Assembly: GCA_022410635.1 (NCBI GenBank)
Contig: JAJVDF010000132.1
Span: 1,116,358-1,180,357 of the forward strand
Length of the DNA stretch: 64,000 nucleotides
Direction of reading: 5' to 3'
Source: Tretioscincus oriximinensis
Taxonomy: Eukaryota; Chordata; Lepidosauria; Squamata; Gymnophthalmidae
Part shown: one piece after another, positions 34,590-45,620 of the stretch
Layout of the letters: each line of letters begins with the position of its first letter
Numbering within the stretch: the first letter of the stretch is position 1
Notes under the pieces: model-generated
Told to the model about the DNA's origin: nothing
The model's input: the letters and a program-made list of their open reading frames with translations, nothing else
Databases searched by the model: none
Program-made: the position numbers and the translations under genes

Positions 34590-35185
34590 CATGGCAGTTT
34601 GACAACTGTAGCGTTAGGATGGCATNCATCTGGATGCAGCCTTCATTTCTGAATGACAGGTTCATAACAACATTGTTCCAGCTTTGTTCCAGGCTACTGA
34701 TCATTCCATCTGGAAACCACCATAGCTGAAATGGTTCCCACTGAACTGGTCTACTATTACCATTTCTACAAATGCGGAAATGGCTTTTTGGTGGTTGTTC
34801 TTTTCATTCTTTCTAGGCATTAGTATGCAACTATAGAGGCTTGCTCTGTTCTTTATTTCAGAGAATAATTGATTGATTAATTCATTTATTTGCATTTTTA
34901 TCCCTCCCCACTCCACCATTCACTAGAAACAAGGATAGTGTCTAAAAGCATAGACAGGGCAGGAGGAAGAAAGGGAGGCTCATCTTGGGGACAGTAGGNG
35001 CAGCCTGATGGGGAGGTCTATGGTGAACATAAGAGATGTAGGATGGCCAGATGGCTTTTCCAATTAAGAGAGAAGGGAAAACTTAGGTACTACAAGGCTC
35101 ATCAATGCCCTGGCATTATGGGATGGCCTGACAAAAGTTTTTCAAGCCCCCCCCCCCCCCAGTGTGATAACATTCATTGGAGGGA
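34590..35185. other. Unannotated sequence
   Basis: No feature beyond a poly-C run at about 35148-35160. Confidence 0.35.
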
Positions 35186-35191
35186 ATGTTG

Positions 35192-35486
35192 TGTTAGCTT
35201 TTAAAGAATGTCCATAGAGGAGTCAAACAACAGGCCAAGATTTCTGTCAGCTGCAAGTTTATTGAAGGCAGAGTTATCTCAGCAGGAGACACTAATCAAT
35301 CAAAGACTGAAAAGCATGGCCAACGGTTTCACTACAGTTTATAAAACCCTTCATCGCTCCACCCTGGGTATAGCTAGTGATTGAATCATAGCCAATAGGT
35401 GAAACGTTGGCTGGCACGCAAAAACACAGGAAAGCGGCAAGTTAAAAGTGAAAGCAAAAAAGATTAACCTTTTCACAACCCTGACA
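35192..35486 (-). mobile_element. Solo LTR (295 bp), minus strand
   Basis: The minus strand begins TGTCAGGGTTGTG and ends AAGCTAACA, so it has TG..CA ends. It has a TATA-like TTTTATAAAC (near 35336-35345) followed by AATAAACTTG (AATAAA is the complement of 35258-35263). Flanking 5-mers are TGTTG and TGTGG, a target duplication with one mismatch. No internal retroviral region is adjacent, so it is probably a solo LTR. Confidence 0.65.
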
Positions 35487-35734
35487 TGTGGATAGCTTTT
35501 TGGGGGAGGCAAACCATGTCTTAGGAGCTGAAGAGCAGGACCACGTATAATAAAACAAATGTCCAGTTTCCTAACTTTTCCTTGGCACGATGTTTCATCA
35601 TCTCTCTTCAGCCAAATGTGTTAACTGAAGTTTTGCTAGGCTTCACTATGCATCCGGAAGAGATCTGCTTATCCCATCTGTGTGGACACACCATCATGCC
35701 TATCTTTGCTCCAATGAGCGAGGGTCTGAATGGG

Positions 35735-35953
35735 TATTGGATGGATGTCTGGATGCTGCCTGCGGGATGGAGCAACTGGTAGTGCTCCTGAAATGCCATT
35801 TGCAGGGAGTCATGAACAGGAGCATATTTTGCTTTCCTCTGTTCAGGCTGCCCAGGTGCATCTGGTGGGCCTCTGTGAGACACAGAATGCTGGACTCGAT
35901 GGGCTGTGGTCCGATCCAGTATGACTCTTCTTGTGTTCTTATGTTCTTATAAT
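35735..35953 (+). mobile_element. LINE-A 3' end with tail
   Basis: 3' UTR of LINE-A (GGGAGTCATGAACAGGAGCA, CAGAATGCTGGACTCGATGG) ending in TTGTGTTCTTATGTTCTTAT. Confidence 0.8.
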
Positions 35954-35999
35954 GAGCACGTTTCCATCACAAACTCAAGAACAGGCTCTCTGGAGCATT

Positions 36000-37190
36000 G
36001 GGAACAGTACAAAGTATGATTGGATTATTCTAAACTATGTTTCGAAGGAGTTAAAAAAGAGTACAGTGACATTTTTAGTCAGTTTACAGACTATTCCTGG
36101 TATAAGATATGTTATTTATATGTGTATCTAATAAAAAAAGAAGGAAAGAAAAATAAAAAGAAGGATGTAATAAGAGAAAGAAAGAAAGAGTCTAGTTAGT
36201 ATCATAAACATAAAATATGTCTGTTCTGGATGACCTTTATGAAGGATGTTCTCAAAAGAGGTGACATTTTCAATATGCGGTTACTGGAGTTGTTAATAGA
36301 GGATTTGTGCTTATCTTTCTTTTTCTTTTCTTTTTGTTAACGAAAGAGTGAGGGAGACACACTAATGAATTCGGTGCTATTTAGGCAAAAGAGCAATTGT
36401 GAAACCAAATAATGAAAACAATATTACACACACATCACACAAAGATAGTCAGCAAGTGTAGGCCCTATATTCAAAGACTGAGTAATCCAGTTTAAGGAGT
36501 TCAGTAGTCTGCATTGTGTGCATGGGACTAGTGGTAATTTGAATCAAATATGTGCTTATGGTCCTCTAAGGCTCAAAATACACTACACTTTATTCTGTTC
36601 CAGGTAAGGCCCTAAGATGTTTTCTGTGCACTTATCTGTGCTTTCCCTGAGTGGTATGTGGGTAGCAGGTCCTTTAGATCCATCTCTAAAACAGAGTATG
36701 TCCTAGTGCATGTTGATCATAATGTTGTAGACCAGATTAATTAGGTCTACATCTGTACTAATCCCACCTGATATGAATTAACCAGCCATGAATATGCATA
36801 TTGATTAGTTTCACGTAGTTAGGTACTACTGTATTTGGTTAACAAAACAATTACAGCTTCACATCTTATAGCTTCTCTGCTGTATTCAGAATGCTCTGTG
36901 TTGAATCAGTCCAAGGCTGATGTGGAACTAACCAGCAAGTATTTGAACTCAGCAAAGGAATGACCCCATCAGGATTCGACTGATCAAGAAGTGGGCCAGT
37001 TGTACCTTGGTGGCTCTTACTGTGTTATCCAGGGGAACAATTCTATATACACGTGGTAGCATGCTTTGTCTTAGATCTAATGCTGCCCAGCATGCTTCAT
37101 GTTTTACTATAGATAATCCATATCCATCTAGACAAGATTTATTAAAATGAATCTATCTGTCCTCTGTCTGTCTATCCTCTGTCCGTCAGT
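36000..37190. other. Unannotated AT-rich sequence
   Basis: No gene or clear repeat. A/G-rich AAAGAAAGA runs occur near 36135-36190. Confidence 0.35.
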
Positions 37191-37191
37191 C

Positions 37192-37382
<191 letters not shown>

Positions 37383-37655
37383 ATCCTATATCCATAGCTG
37401 AAGGTTTCAGGGCGACCAACAACAAAAACAGTACAAAATTAACATTTTAAAATAGTAACAAACAGTATCTGGAGGTGGAGGGTAAAAACCAGCATTTCTT
37501 CAACCAAAGCCCTTCTAAAAGAATACAGGGATGATGGCAGAGTCAAGGGGAAGACTATTCCATAGACTGGGGCCAGCTACAGAGAAGGCCCCTGCATTCC
37601 CGCTCCATTGGCTGTTGAAAGGGGTGGTAGAACCAGGGTGGCTTCATGGTCTTGA
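37383..37655 (-). mobile_element. LINE-B 3' end, minus strand
   Basis: The complement shows the LINE-B C-terminal region: ACCACCCCTTTCAACAGCCA and the downstream text for the AFSV..A..LW block. It ends with a 3' tail relic (CGCCCTGAAACCTTCAGCTA). It is 5'-truncated with an internal deletion relative to 23621-24322. Confidence 0.7.
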
Positions 37656-37659
37656 GGTT

Positions 37660-38330
37660 AACCAAAATTGTGGAATAGAAAAGTTTATTTGCCATTACAA
37701 ACATCTTGCTTGAGGGTAGCATTTATTGCCTCTTCAGAACCAAACTGGAGTGAAAATGTGAAAATTATTCTTACAAAATGCCACTTAAATTGTGATCATG
37801 CTTTACATCGGGGCAGTAATTGGCACANAAGTAGATTAAATGGAGATGTGGTTTCAGAATTTCTATAACATTTCATTTCGTCTCTACAAAGTTTTGAGAA
37901 TTTTTTTAGCATGTTTTCGNGTTCACAGAAACTGAAAGATGGCAATAGCTGATGTAAGAGTCGTTATGAATCTTTAAGTTGAATCTGGTTTTTTTTCTCA
38001 GTCTTTGTTTCAGAGGAAATATCATTACTGCTAAAGCAACAGCCTTAACTTTCATTTTGCTGAAGAATTTGGGCTTTGAGGTAGACAATTTCAATCTGAG
38101 ACAGTTATGAATCCCATAAATTGCAAAAAGAATAAACTCATTAGCCTCAGACTAGACGAACCCTAGGAATGTTCAACATGTATATACTTTGGGCAGGGGA
38201 GGCCATTACACAAAGGATTAGAAATATGTTTGTGGGTGATTGTGATTTTGTTTGACAAATTTAAGAAAACCAGAAAGGGGTGGGGGATAAAAATTCTTAT
38301 TTGCAGATTCATGGAAAATGCAGAAGGTTT
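37660..38330. other. Unannotated sequence
   Basis: No gene or repeat was recognised. Confidence 0.35.
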
Positions 38331-38334
38331 TTTG

Positions 38335-38750
38335 TTGCCTGATGCCCATGTCCTACATGCGCTTTGGATGCATGTTTACCTTACGTCTGCCCCACAGATC
38401 CACGCATGTCCAGCCTTCAATGTGCTCTAAAGATCCTTAGAGCGCAATAAACAGCCTCCTCGTATCATGCGATTTCCGCAAGCCTCTGAGATGCTATCCA
38501 GAATATGGCTTCATGTGGACAGGGCCTCCATTTAAAGTCCCGAAGAAGAATCTCTCCGGAGAGGTGCTAGTAGTAAATTGCAAAGATTTAATTAGCTCTT
38601 GGAGCACAGGGACTGCCTGGGAATAGTAGGCAAGGTCCCAGGGAATTCTGGGGATTGTAGTTAGGAAAGCGCAGGCAGAAGAAAGGCAGCAGCTGAATGG
38701 CAAGTAAGATAGGGACTTTATTTGTAAAGTGGGGCAAACAGACAAGGGGA
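38335..38750 (-). repeat. Unclassified interspersed repeat R1, copy 2
   Basis: Inverted relative to the copy at 28050-28440. The shared text includes GGGGATTGTAGTTAGGAAAG and TTTAAAGTCCCGAAGAAGAA. It extends further at the low-coordinate end (GCCCATGTCCTACATGCG) than copy 1. Confidence 0.65.
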
Positions 38751-38859
38751 AAGGGCCTAAATTAATTGTAAGATTTAAAGTGGATATAACCCTAGNAGGC
38801 AGGGACTTTTCATCAGCACAACATGGGCGCTTTCAAACGTGATGGGCCACTTTCGAAGG

Positions 38860-39560
38860 CCTTGCTTCCAAAAGCCTCCATGTAATTAGCACGACTCCTC
38901 TGTCTCTTTTTATGACATTTTCAATATTCTCTGCAGATACCTTGTTGTGTGACAGGAGATTACAACATTAACTTCGCCAGGCAAGGACCAGCGAAGTAAA
39001 ATTAGTCATGTATGTAAATTATAATCACGCTGAATAGTTGTATGTGCTCATTTAGCCATTTTAACAACGTGTGATGTTATCCTCTCTGCTGGACTAATAA
39101 GCATTAGCCATAATGAGGTCAGTGAGTCAGTCAGGCATTATCATGGGATTTAATTGGGACAGTGGTCTCTGCTGAAGTGAAAATTAATAACTTTTGTCAA
39201 TGTTCTGGTGAAATGTTCTGTCTTATTAAACTACGAGGGTCAATTAGAAAGCATTATGTAATAAAGTCCCCAGCAGCAGAACTCAAATTGAGTTATACTA
39301 CAGTCATTATTCCAGGCCGATTGCATCTGAAAATGGAAAACCAGAGTGCCATATGGAAGAGTCGGGTTATATTTACAGGCCTGGCATGTCAAAGCCTCAA
39401 CAAGAAGGAAACAATTAAATATAATACCCAGATAAATCAGAGTGCCAGGTTTGTGTGCCAAGGGCTTCCGACTGCCACACACGGTCAGATGTGACGAGGC
39501 AAAATGGCACTTGTTTAATAAGCTTCATTTCAGTTCTCTGAAAGAGCTTTATCCCTATGG
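38860..39560. promoter_or_regulatory. Candidate conserved noncoding region
   Basis: Some 700 bp without any recognisable repeat, in a window otherwise full of them. It is AT-rich with many TAAT cores (GTAATTAGC, TCAATTAGAAAG, AAAATTAATAAC) and frames lacking motifs. This pattern is common in developmental enhancers. Conservation cannot be tested here, so the call is an inference. Confidence 0.3.
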
Positions 39561-39944
39561 ATCACTTTAGTGGCTGGAAATGTGGGACACACCTGGAAAT
39601 TTGAGCCCTCCTAACACTGACTTGTGGAAATAAATAACACCTGATTGTGGGACTATTAAGGCACAAAATTGCTTTTTATTAAAGTGCCATTACGGTAGGT
39701 ACAACATATTAACAAACTTTAAAGCACGTTTTAACAGCCTCCAATATTCCCTGTTCAGTCATGTTTCCTGGTACTTCAAAATGGGCAGCATATTGTTAGG
39801 GAGTTATAAAGTCTTTGCTGGGGTTGGCACCTGAATGCAACACAGGCAGTCAGCTAGGAAAGATCTGGCGTAAGAGGGGCACAAGTGCTTTTTCTTTGTG
39901 GCTATGACAAGCTCAGAAGTCAGGGCTCCCGCTCCCATTACCTC

Positions 39945-40197
39945 TTATCAGGTTTATGGATACCAAGGGTATAAATGGATACTAGGATAGATGTCTGGAT
40001 GTTGCCTCTGGGATGAAGCAACAGGCAGGACTCCTGAGATACCATTTGCAGGGAGTCATGAACAGGAGCATATTTTGCTTTCCTCTGTTCAGGCTGCCCA
40101 GGTGCATCTGGTGGGCCTCTGTGTGACACAGAAGGCTGGACTAGGTGGGCTGTGGCCTGATCCAGGATGGCTCTTCTTATGTTCTTATGTTCTTACC
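39945..40197 (+). mobile_element. LINE-A 3' end with tail
   Basis: A clean 5'-truncated copy from GTTTATGGATACCAAGGGTA through the 3' UTR to CTTATGTTCTTATGTTCTTA. One of the best preserved tails in the window. Confidence 0.85.
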
Positions 40198-40199
40198 TC

Positions 40200-41190
40200 A
40201 GAAGAGGGTGAGTACACACGCAGCAGACAATCATGGCTGAATCACTCCTCAAATGTTCTACAGAAACATTATAGCACAAGGGCTGGAAGGTGTGTTTTCA
40301 TCTCTATGTGACAAGACAATGTTATTGCAAAGTTTCTTTCCCTCAACAAAGATTGTGATCTTTGCTTGCCATGTAGTAGAAGTCACCACAGGAACCCCTT
40401 TCTACAGGATTTCCTTGCTTGGAAACAGAATGCAACTAAAAGCAGCAGAACCATATTTGCTTTCAGTACTACTGTACTTAAAACCAGCATTAAAACAAAC
40501 AAGTAGGCTCTTCTTCTTCTTTTTGGCTTTCGCTATTTTGTTCCTTCACACAATAAACCATGGGAGTTCTATTGTCTTTATAAAAAGGTTTCACACTATG
40601 TGTTGGGACAGAAATAATCAGAATATTTTGGTTCTTTCAATACTTCTTAAACCTTTTAACACAGGGATGCAGCCCTCACATGGACAATAGAAGTAGCCTA
40701 GTGGATACCCCAGGGAAAGTTCAAACACTTGGGGCTCCCATGAATGCAGAACATGGCAAAGCACTTCTTGGAAGGCACCCACTGCCGTCAGTGGCTCACA
40801 TACCTCTAAGATAAACATGGCACAATGTGAATGGTTTATTATATTATGTCTTCTGTCATGTCTAAGGATGTGCATCCACTTACCTTTCTCTTCTTAGCCT
40901 CCAAGTGCTACAAGCCCCTTGCTGGACTTTATGAATTAAGACTAACGTGGCTGTTTCTTTGAAATCAATGATCNATTCTGGGCAGACATCATGTGGAAAG
41001 TGTCCTGTTTCCAGGGTCCACTTCTAAAGTAATTCAGAAGCCACTTTTATGGGCCTTTCTGAACCTTCTGGAAATATCAGTACAAACTGCTCATTAGAAC
41101 ACTTCTGTATAGGAGTATCAGTAAAAATATGCAAAAAAAACCCCTCCCTTAGTCAGTTTAAAGTGAACCTGTTTGAAAAGGTCTGCAAGA
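40200..41190. other. Unannotated sequence
   Basis: No gene or repeat family was recognised. Confidence 0.35.
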
Positions 41191-41197
41191 ATATTAA

Positions 41198-41254
41198 TGG
41201 CCGCCCTGAGACCTTCGGGTATAGAGCGGGGTATAAATATAAATAAATAAATAA
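41198..41254 (+). mobile_element. Isolated LINE-B/SINE 3' tail
   Basis: GGCCGCCCTGAGACCTTCGG, then GTATAGAGCGGGG and AAATAAATAAAT, only about 57 bp. It could be an extremely truncated LINE-B insertion or the end of its partner SINE. Confidence 0.75.
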
Positions 41255-41480
41255 TGTAGTCTATTCTTGCATATGAGACAGCACTTCAGTACTTGATCTG
41301 GAACAAGGAAAACACCACAGCTTTATCTTAAAAGCTTTCAGAAGCTTCAAAGATAAGCTCTAGGCTTCAAAATCTCTATATAGGGGCAGTTCAGCTTCAC
41401 ACTCATGTGCACTGGGTCTAGGTTTGCAGTGACAGGGACTTGAGGAAGTAAGGTGGGGTGACAGGAACTTGAAAAAGTAA

Positions 41481-41719
41481 TCAATTTCAGAGAAATAGCC
41501 GTGTTAGTCCAGCAGAAAGTTCAGCAAAGGAGCTAGCAGCACTTTGAGACTAACTTGAGAAAAGTGGTTGGCATAAGCTTTCGTAGACACGTCTACTTCT
41601 TCAGATGCGTCTACTTCTTCGGATGCATCTTCAGCATCTGAAGAAGTAGACGTGTCTACGAAAGCTTATGCCAACCACTTTTCTCAAGCTAGTCTTAAAG
41701 TGCTGCTAGCTCCTTTGCT
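41481..41719. mobile_element. Palindromic Penelope-like terminus, copy 1
   Basis: Two copies of the Penelope-like 3' terminal sequence face each other. The left arm (41523-41608) and right arm (41634-41719) are nearly perfect complements of about 86 bp. The flanks carry a 13-bp direct repeat CTTGAAAAAGTAA (ending 41480, and from 41719), consistent with a target duplication, although related text also lies further out. The right arm has a hammerhead-like core: CTGAAGA, the stem GTAGAC/GTCTAC, then GAAAGC. There is no protein region. Confidence 0.75.
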
Positions 41720-41769
41720 TGAAAAAGTAAGTTTGCAGTGAAAGTATGTTTCACCTATAATGACAAAGG

Positions 41770-42110
41770 AAGGAACATAGAATTGGTACATACAGGATCA
41801 TTGGGTCTAAACTCCCGTTCAATGCAAGGTTAAATTGACCACCCCAGATAAATATCATTCTGTTAGTTGAGCCCATTATTTAACTTTATCTNGAGCTTTT
41901 CCTAATGTTAACATGTTTCCTAGTTGTGCATCACTGGCAAATTTGATCAGTTCCCCCGCAACTCCCTCATCATAAAAACACTGAACAGTTTTGTACCCAA
42001 GACATTACTCTACTTGAGACATGGTTCCAGTTGGAGGGGTAGCCATTTATGATCAGTCTTTGGTGCCCTTCCAACATATACTTTTAATCCACCTCCAATC
42101 TTAAAGAACT
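41770..42110 (-). mobile_element. Eroded CR1-type LINE 3' region
   Basis: The sequence AACATAGAATTGGTACATAC with TCATTGGGTCTAAACTCCC resembles the complement of a CR1 3' end. Further along, CAAATTTGATCAGTTCCC and ACTGAACAGTTTTGTACCCA resemble minus-strand LINE coding text. Strongly diverged; borders uncertain. Confidence 0.4.
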
Positions 42111-42234
42111 GAAAGAAAGCAGGAGTCCCCCACACTCACCCCAATATAGTCTAGTTCTTCAAAACTGAACATGGGTTATAAGTACATGTTGGGACAGCAC
42201 TTTGGGGCACAACCCTTAAACACTTTGAAAATCC

Positions 42235-42529
42235 ACCTAGCAGTTGCCTTGTTGGCATATATACCCACAGGGAATGGTGGGAATGTAAGAAATCCAGATT
42301 TTGGGAATGAGATTGGGAGATAGATGAGTAATATTTTAGGATATCAGGTCCTGCTGGATAGAAAGATATGTGTATTGGTTATTTGTAAAGATCATAATGT
42401 AAACTAGACAAGATTATAGAACTATTAATTATGGAAGCACGAACTATTATTGCTCAAGGATGGAAAGACAGAACACTATATATACAGTATTGGAAGATTA
42501 TTTGGGGGCACTTATCATTTGGTGGATCA
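42235..42529 (+). pseudogene. L1-like ORF2 C-terminal fragment
   Basis: Translation gives WWECKKSRFWE followed further on by LIMEARTIIAQGWKDR, matching the spacing and order of the WW.C.KI..FW and AAR..IAK.WK blocks of L1 ORF2. Stops lie between them. It is cut at 42538 by the MITE that follows. Confidence 0.6.
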
Positions 42530-42537
42530 CTCTAGTG

Positions 42538-42781
42538 CAGGGATCTGCAAACATTTTAAACAGGGGGCCAATTCACTGTTCCTCAGACCACTGGAACAAA
42601 TTCCTAGTTTTTGGGCTGCCTAGTGTCATGAAGTGCGCATTGTGTGCATGCGCTATTGAAAAGGCAAGGGGTGTATTACTTTGAGCCTGGGACTAGTCAG
42701 CTGCTAAGCAGGGAAGACAGAGGCGACAACAATATCTTGCGGGCCGCATGTGGCCCTCGGGCCGCAGTTTGAGGACGCATG
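42538..42781. mobile_element. hAT non-autonomous element with 8-bp duplication
   Basis: A 244 bp element beginning CAGGGATCTGCAAAC and ending in GCAGTTTGAGGACGCATG, flanked by perfect 8-bp repeats CTCTAGTG (42530-42537 and 42782-42789). The CGGGCCGCATGTGGCCC text near its 3' end is typical of hAT/Charlie-type termini. No coding capacity. Confidence 0.8.
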
Positions 42782-42789
42782 CTCTAGTG

Positions 42790-43735
42790 GGACAGAATCA
42801 GTTGAAGCAGTCCACCAAATAGACAGCAGTTCACAAATAGAAATGTGCTGAGCAATGCTGGCCATCTATAGATGGCTTTACTAGGACAGCCATTGCATGG
42901 GGCCAATGAAGCAACCTGGGAGGCCTTAGGGCATATGTCACACTTGCACATTAAACTACCAGTGAACCTTTTAAAAATGTCTATCAATGTCCTGGACAAG
43001 GCAGCCATTTTGAGTTACATTCTCTTGCGCATNCATCCAATACATATGTGAGATTCAGTGTACCTGATCACCAATAATTGCAGAAAAAATCCTTAGACAG
43101 AAGCAGGACCTGCAACTGGCCGCACCAATAGAATGCTTAGAATGAAATAAATGCATGGTACTACACCCATTCAGTGGCCAGATATTTCCAAGAGTGGAAT
43201 TCACTTCTAGAAACATCTTTTTTCGCTCAGCAATAAATGAGAGTAAAAGTCATCCTGGACCTGGTTTGATCCAGATTTGCTGTATGGAATATCACCAGCT
43301 AAAGAAGCAGCTTACTTGCGTACTCTGTCTAATGGCATTACATGACGTTCCCAAATTGGCCAACTTCTGGGGCTATTTCCCTCATTTAGTATAATGGTCC
43401 CAGTAGGGAATTTTAAAAGCAAAAATCTTTCATTCACTAATGCTGATTTTTTTTGACAGGTTGGAATAGATGGATTTTCAATCAATCCTTCCCACTTTTG
43501 GACTAAACCAAGAGTTCCAGAAATGTTTCCCTTTTTATGCTCACTTGGATTAATGTGAATACTAGTGGAAGAACTTATGAAAAAGTCCCATGCAAAAAGA
43601 TACTTCGTACAGCTATGGAAACCTAAATTGTTAATGGAATGAAACTCATCTAAATATACATTAAGAAGGATTTTGACAAGCAAGCTGAATATAGAAATAN
43701 ACAGAAGCCCTGCACATTATTTAGACACTGAAATA
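42790..43735. other. Unannotated sequence
   Basis: No gene or repeat was recognised. The minus-strand frame at 43312-43683 has no motif. Confidence 0.35.
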
Positions 43736-43739
43736 TTTA

Positions 43740-43980
43740 CTTTCATCCGTACACGTATGTCAATATATACTGGATATTGTGCCTGCAACATGGCTACATA
43801 CACCCAATGATTATAATTCACCATTTGAAGGTAATTAATGCTTCATCATTAGGAGCGTTCCCAGCCCAGGGAATAGTTTTCATACCATGGCAATGTTAAT
43901 TACTTTCAGATGGCAACATAAATAGCAGCTATACAAATTTATCTGTATTGCAACCCAATGACGTACGTCCAAACTTCTCC
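43740..43980. promoter_or_regulatory. Candidate conserved noncoding block
   Basis: Repeat-free AT-rich stretch with GGTAATTAATGC, TGTTAATTACTT and CATCATTAGGAG. Inferred from composition only. Confidence 0.22.
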
Positions 43981-43984
43981 AGAG

Positions 43985-44810
43985 TCCAGACATTACCCTC
44001 CCTCACATTTCCTCTCAGTTTTCACAGTGTGGGAGCCACCAGAGCACTCAACTCCACTTTGTGGTTTTCCCCTGGTTTTGTAATGGTGCTAGAAGACTAA
44101 TGTCAGGGAATTTGTTGCTGTTGGAAAGGGCAAATGGTTGGGAAAGTGCTGATTCTCTTCTGTTTTTTTCAGTGGCAATCAGTGGGAGGCCTGTTAATTT
44201 CAGTGCCAGAGTTTCAGACCTGGCCTTCCCATCCTAAAGCTGATATTTTGGTAGATGAGCAGAATGTCAACAGCAGCAGCTGCAACAAAAGGCAAAAGGG
44301 AAAACGGGAGGAGAAAGAAAATGTGTATAGTTGATGCATAGGCTGCCTCCAGCCAGTGAGAGGAAAATGTGAGATATTTTTGTAGATCTTACAATTATCT
44401 CAGCATCCTTGGCAGGTGGCAGAGTGAAATTACAGGACAAGCCTGGTCCTTTGCTGATTTGGCATTTGCACCTGACAACGAAACATCTGGAACTGCATGA
44501 ATGCCCAAATCTGTCCCCGTGCTCCCTCAATTCTGGTGGTGTTCATCTGGGTCTTGATCCCAGGATTGCACAATGTATACCTCAATCTTAAAACAACTGA
44601 AAGCAAGGGTCAGAAATGGTAAGATCAGAGTCCTTTTTCCAAGCAGAAGCCAAACCCCATGACAGGATTTACCTTGTGCTTTATTTAAGGACATGGTCAC
44701 CATTTGCTCCCACATTACCTTCAGCTTGCAAAATATTCCAGTGCGATGTCATTGCTTGGTGAGAATTGCAGGCTCCCATTCTCTGCAGTCCTGCCTACAA
44801 TTCCCAAGCA
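43985..44810. other. Unannotated sequence
   Basis: No gene or repeat was recognised. Confidence 0.35.
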
Positions 44811-44815
44811 TTCTC

Positions 44816-45010
44816 TTTTTCAGAGAAATAGCCATGTTAGTCTAGTAGNAAGTCCAGCAAAGGAGCTAGTAGCACTTTGAGACTAACTTGAGAAAAGTGG
44901 GTGGCAGAAGCTTTCGTAGACAAGCTGAAGAAGTAGACGTGTCTACGAAAGCTTATTCCACCCACTTTTCTCAAGTTAGTCTCAAAGTGCTGCTAGCTCC
45001 TTTGCTAGCA
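44816..45010. mobile_element. Palindromic Penelope-like terminus, copy 2
   Basis: Same terminal sequence as 41481-41719. The left arm (about 44856-44922) and right arm (about 44941-45006) are complementary and share AGCAAAGGAGCTAG, ACTTGAGAAAAGTGG and GAAGCTTTCGTAGAC with the other copy. The spacer is only about 20 bp and the hammerhead-like core is more decayed (GAAAGCTTATTCC). Confidence 0.75.
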
Positions 45011-45011
45011 G

Positions 45012-45355
45012 CACTCTGTGAGNCAAGAGCCAATAAGAGCCAAGAGCCTTGCAAGATTTGTCAAGTTCAAATTGCTTAAGGTCCCCTTGAAGCTGTCATT
45101 TAGATGTTACAAAATTCCTGCTGCTGAATCGCACAACTGCAGTGGCTAGTTATTCTGCGGCAATAGAACTTTTCAGCAAGCTGCACATGTGTGTGGGATG
45201 GACTGAAGGTGATGTTACCTCTGCTTCGGTTGAAATGGTGCACAGGGATGTGGCCAGAGTTTGTCCAGGATTTTACTACAGTATATCTGAAGACTATGAA
45301 TGCAGCCGGATGCTTTTAGAAAATGTGTCCTATAGATGGAAAAAGCCCCACAAGC
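45012..45355. other. Unannotated sequence
   Basis: No gene or repeat was recognised. Frames at 45142-45459 have no motif. Confidence 0.35.
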
Positions 45356-45359
45356 GTTC

Positions 45360-45590
45360 AAATATTTATTTATTTGTACTTATATCCTGCCCAATGCTCA
45401 AAGGTCTCAGGGTGGCCAAANCAAATGGGAGCACTTTCTGCACAACAGACACCCTGTGAAGTAGGTGGGACTGAGAGAATTCTAAAGAGCTGTAACTGGC
45501 CCAACGTCACTCAGCTGGCTTTCATGGAGGAGTGGGGAATCGAACCAAGAGACTANCAGATAAGAGTCTAACCACTGCACCAAAGTGGCT
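45360..45590 (-). mobile_element. tRNA-derived SINE with L2-like LINE tail
   Basis: Same family as 7214-7470. The minus strand has box A TGGTGCAGTGG (complement of 45572-45582), box B GGTTCGATTCC (complement of 45536-45546), the CAGGGTGTCTGTTGTGCAG body and an AAATAAATA tail. Close to full length. Confidence 0.85.
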
Positions 45591-45620
45591 CTCCAACACT
45601 AACCCTAAACCCTGCCCCTA

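Noticed and set aside
39162..39494. 110-codon frame in the repeat-free island
   Set aside because: No domain and frames of similar length occur on the other strand; noncoding conservation is the more likely reason for the clean sequence.
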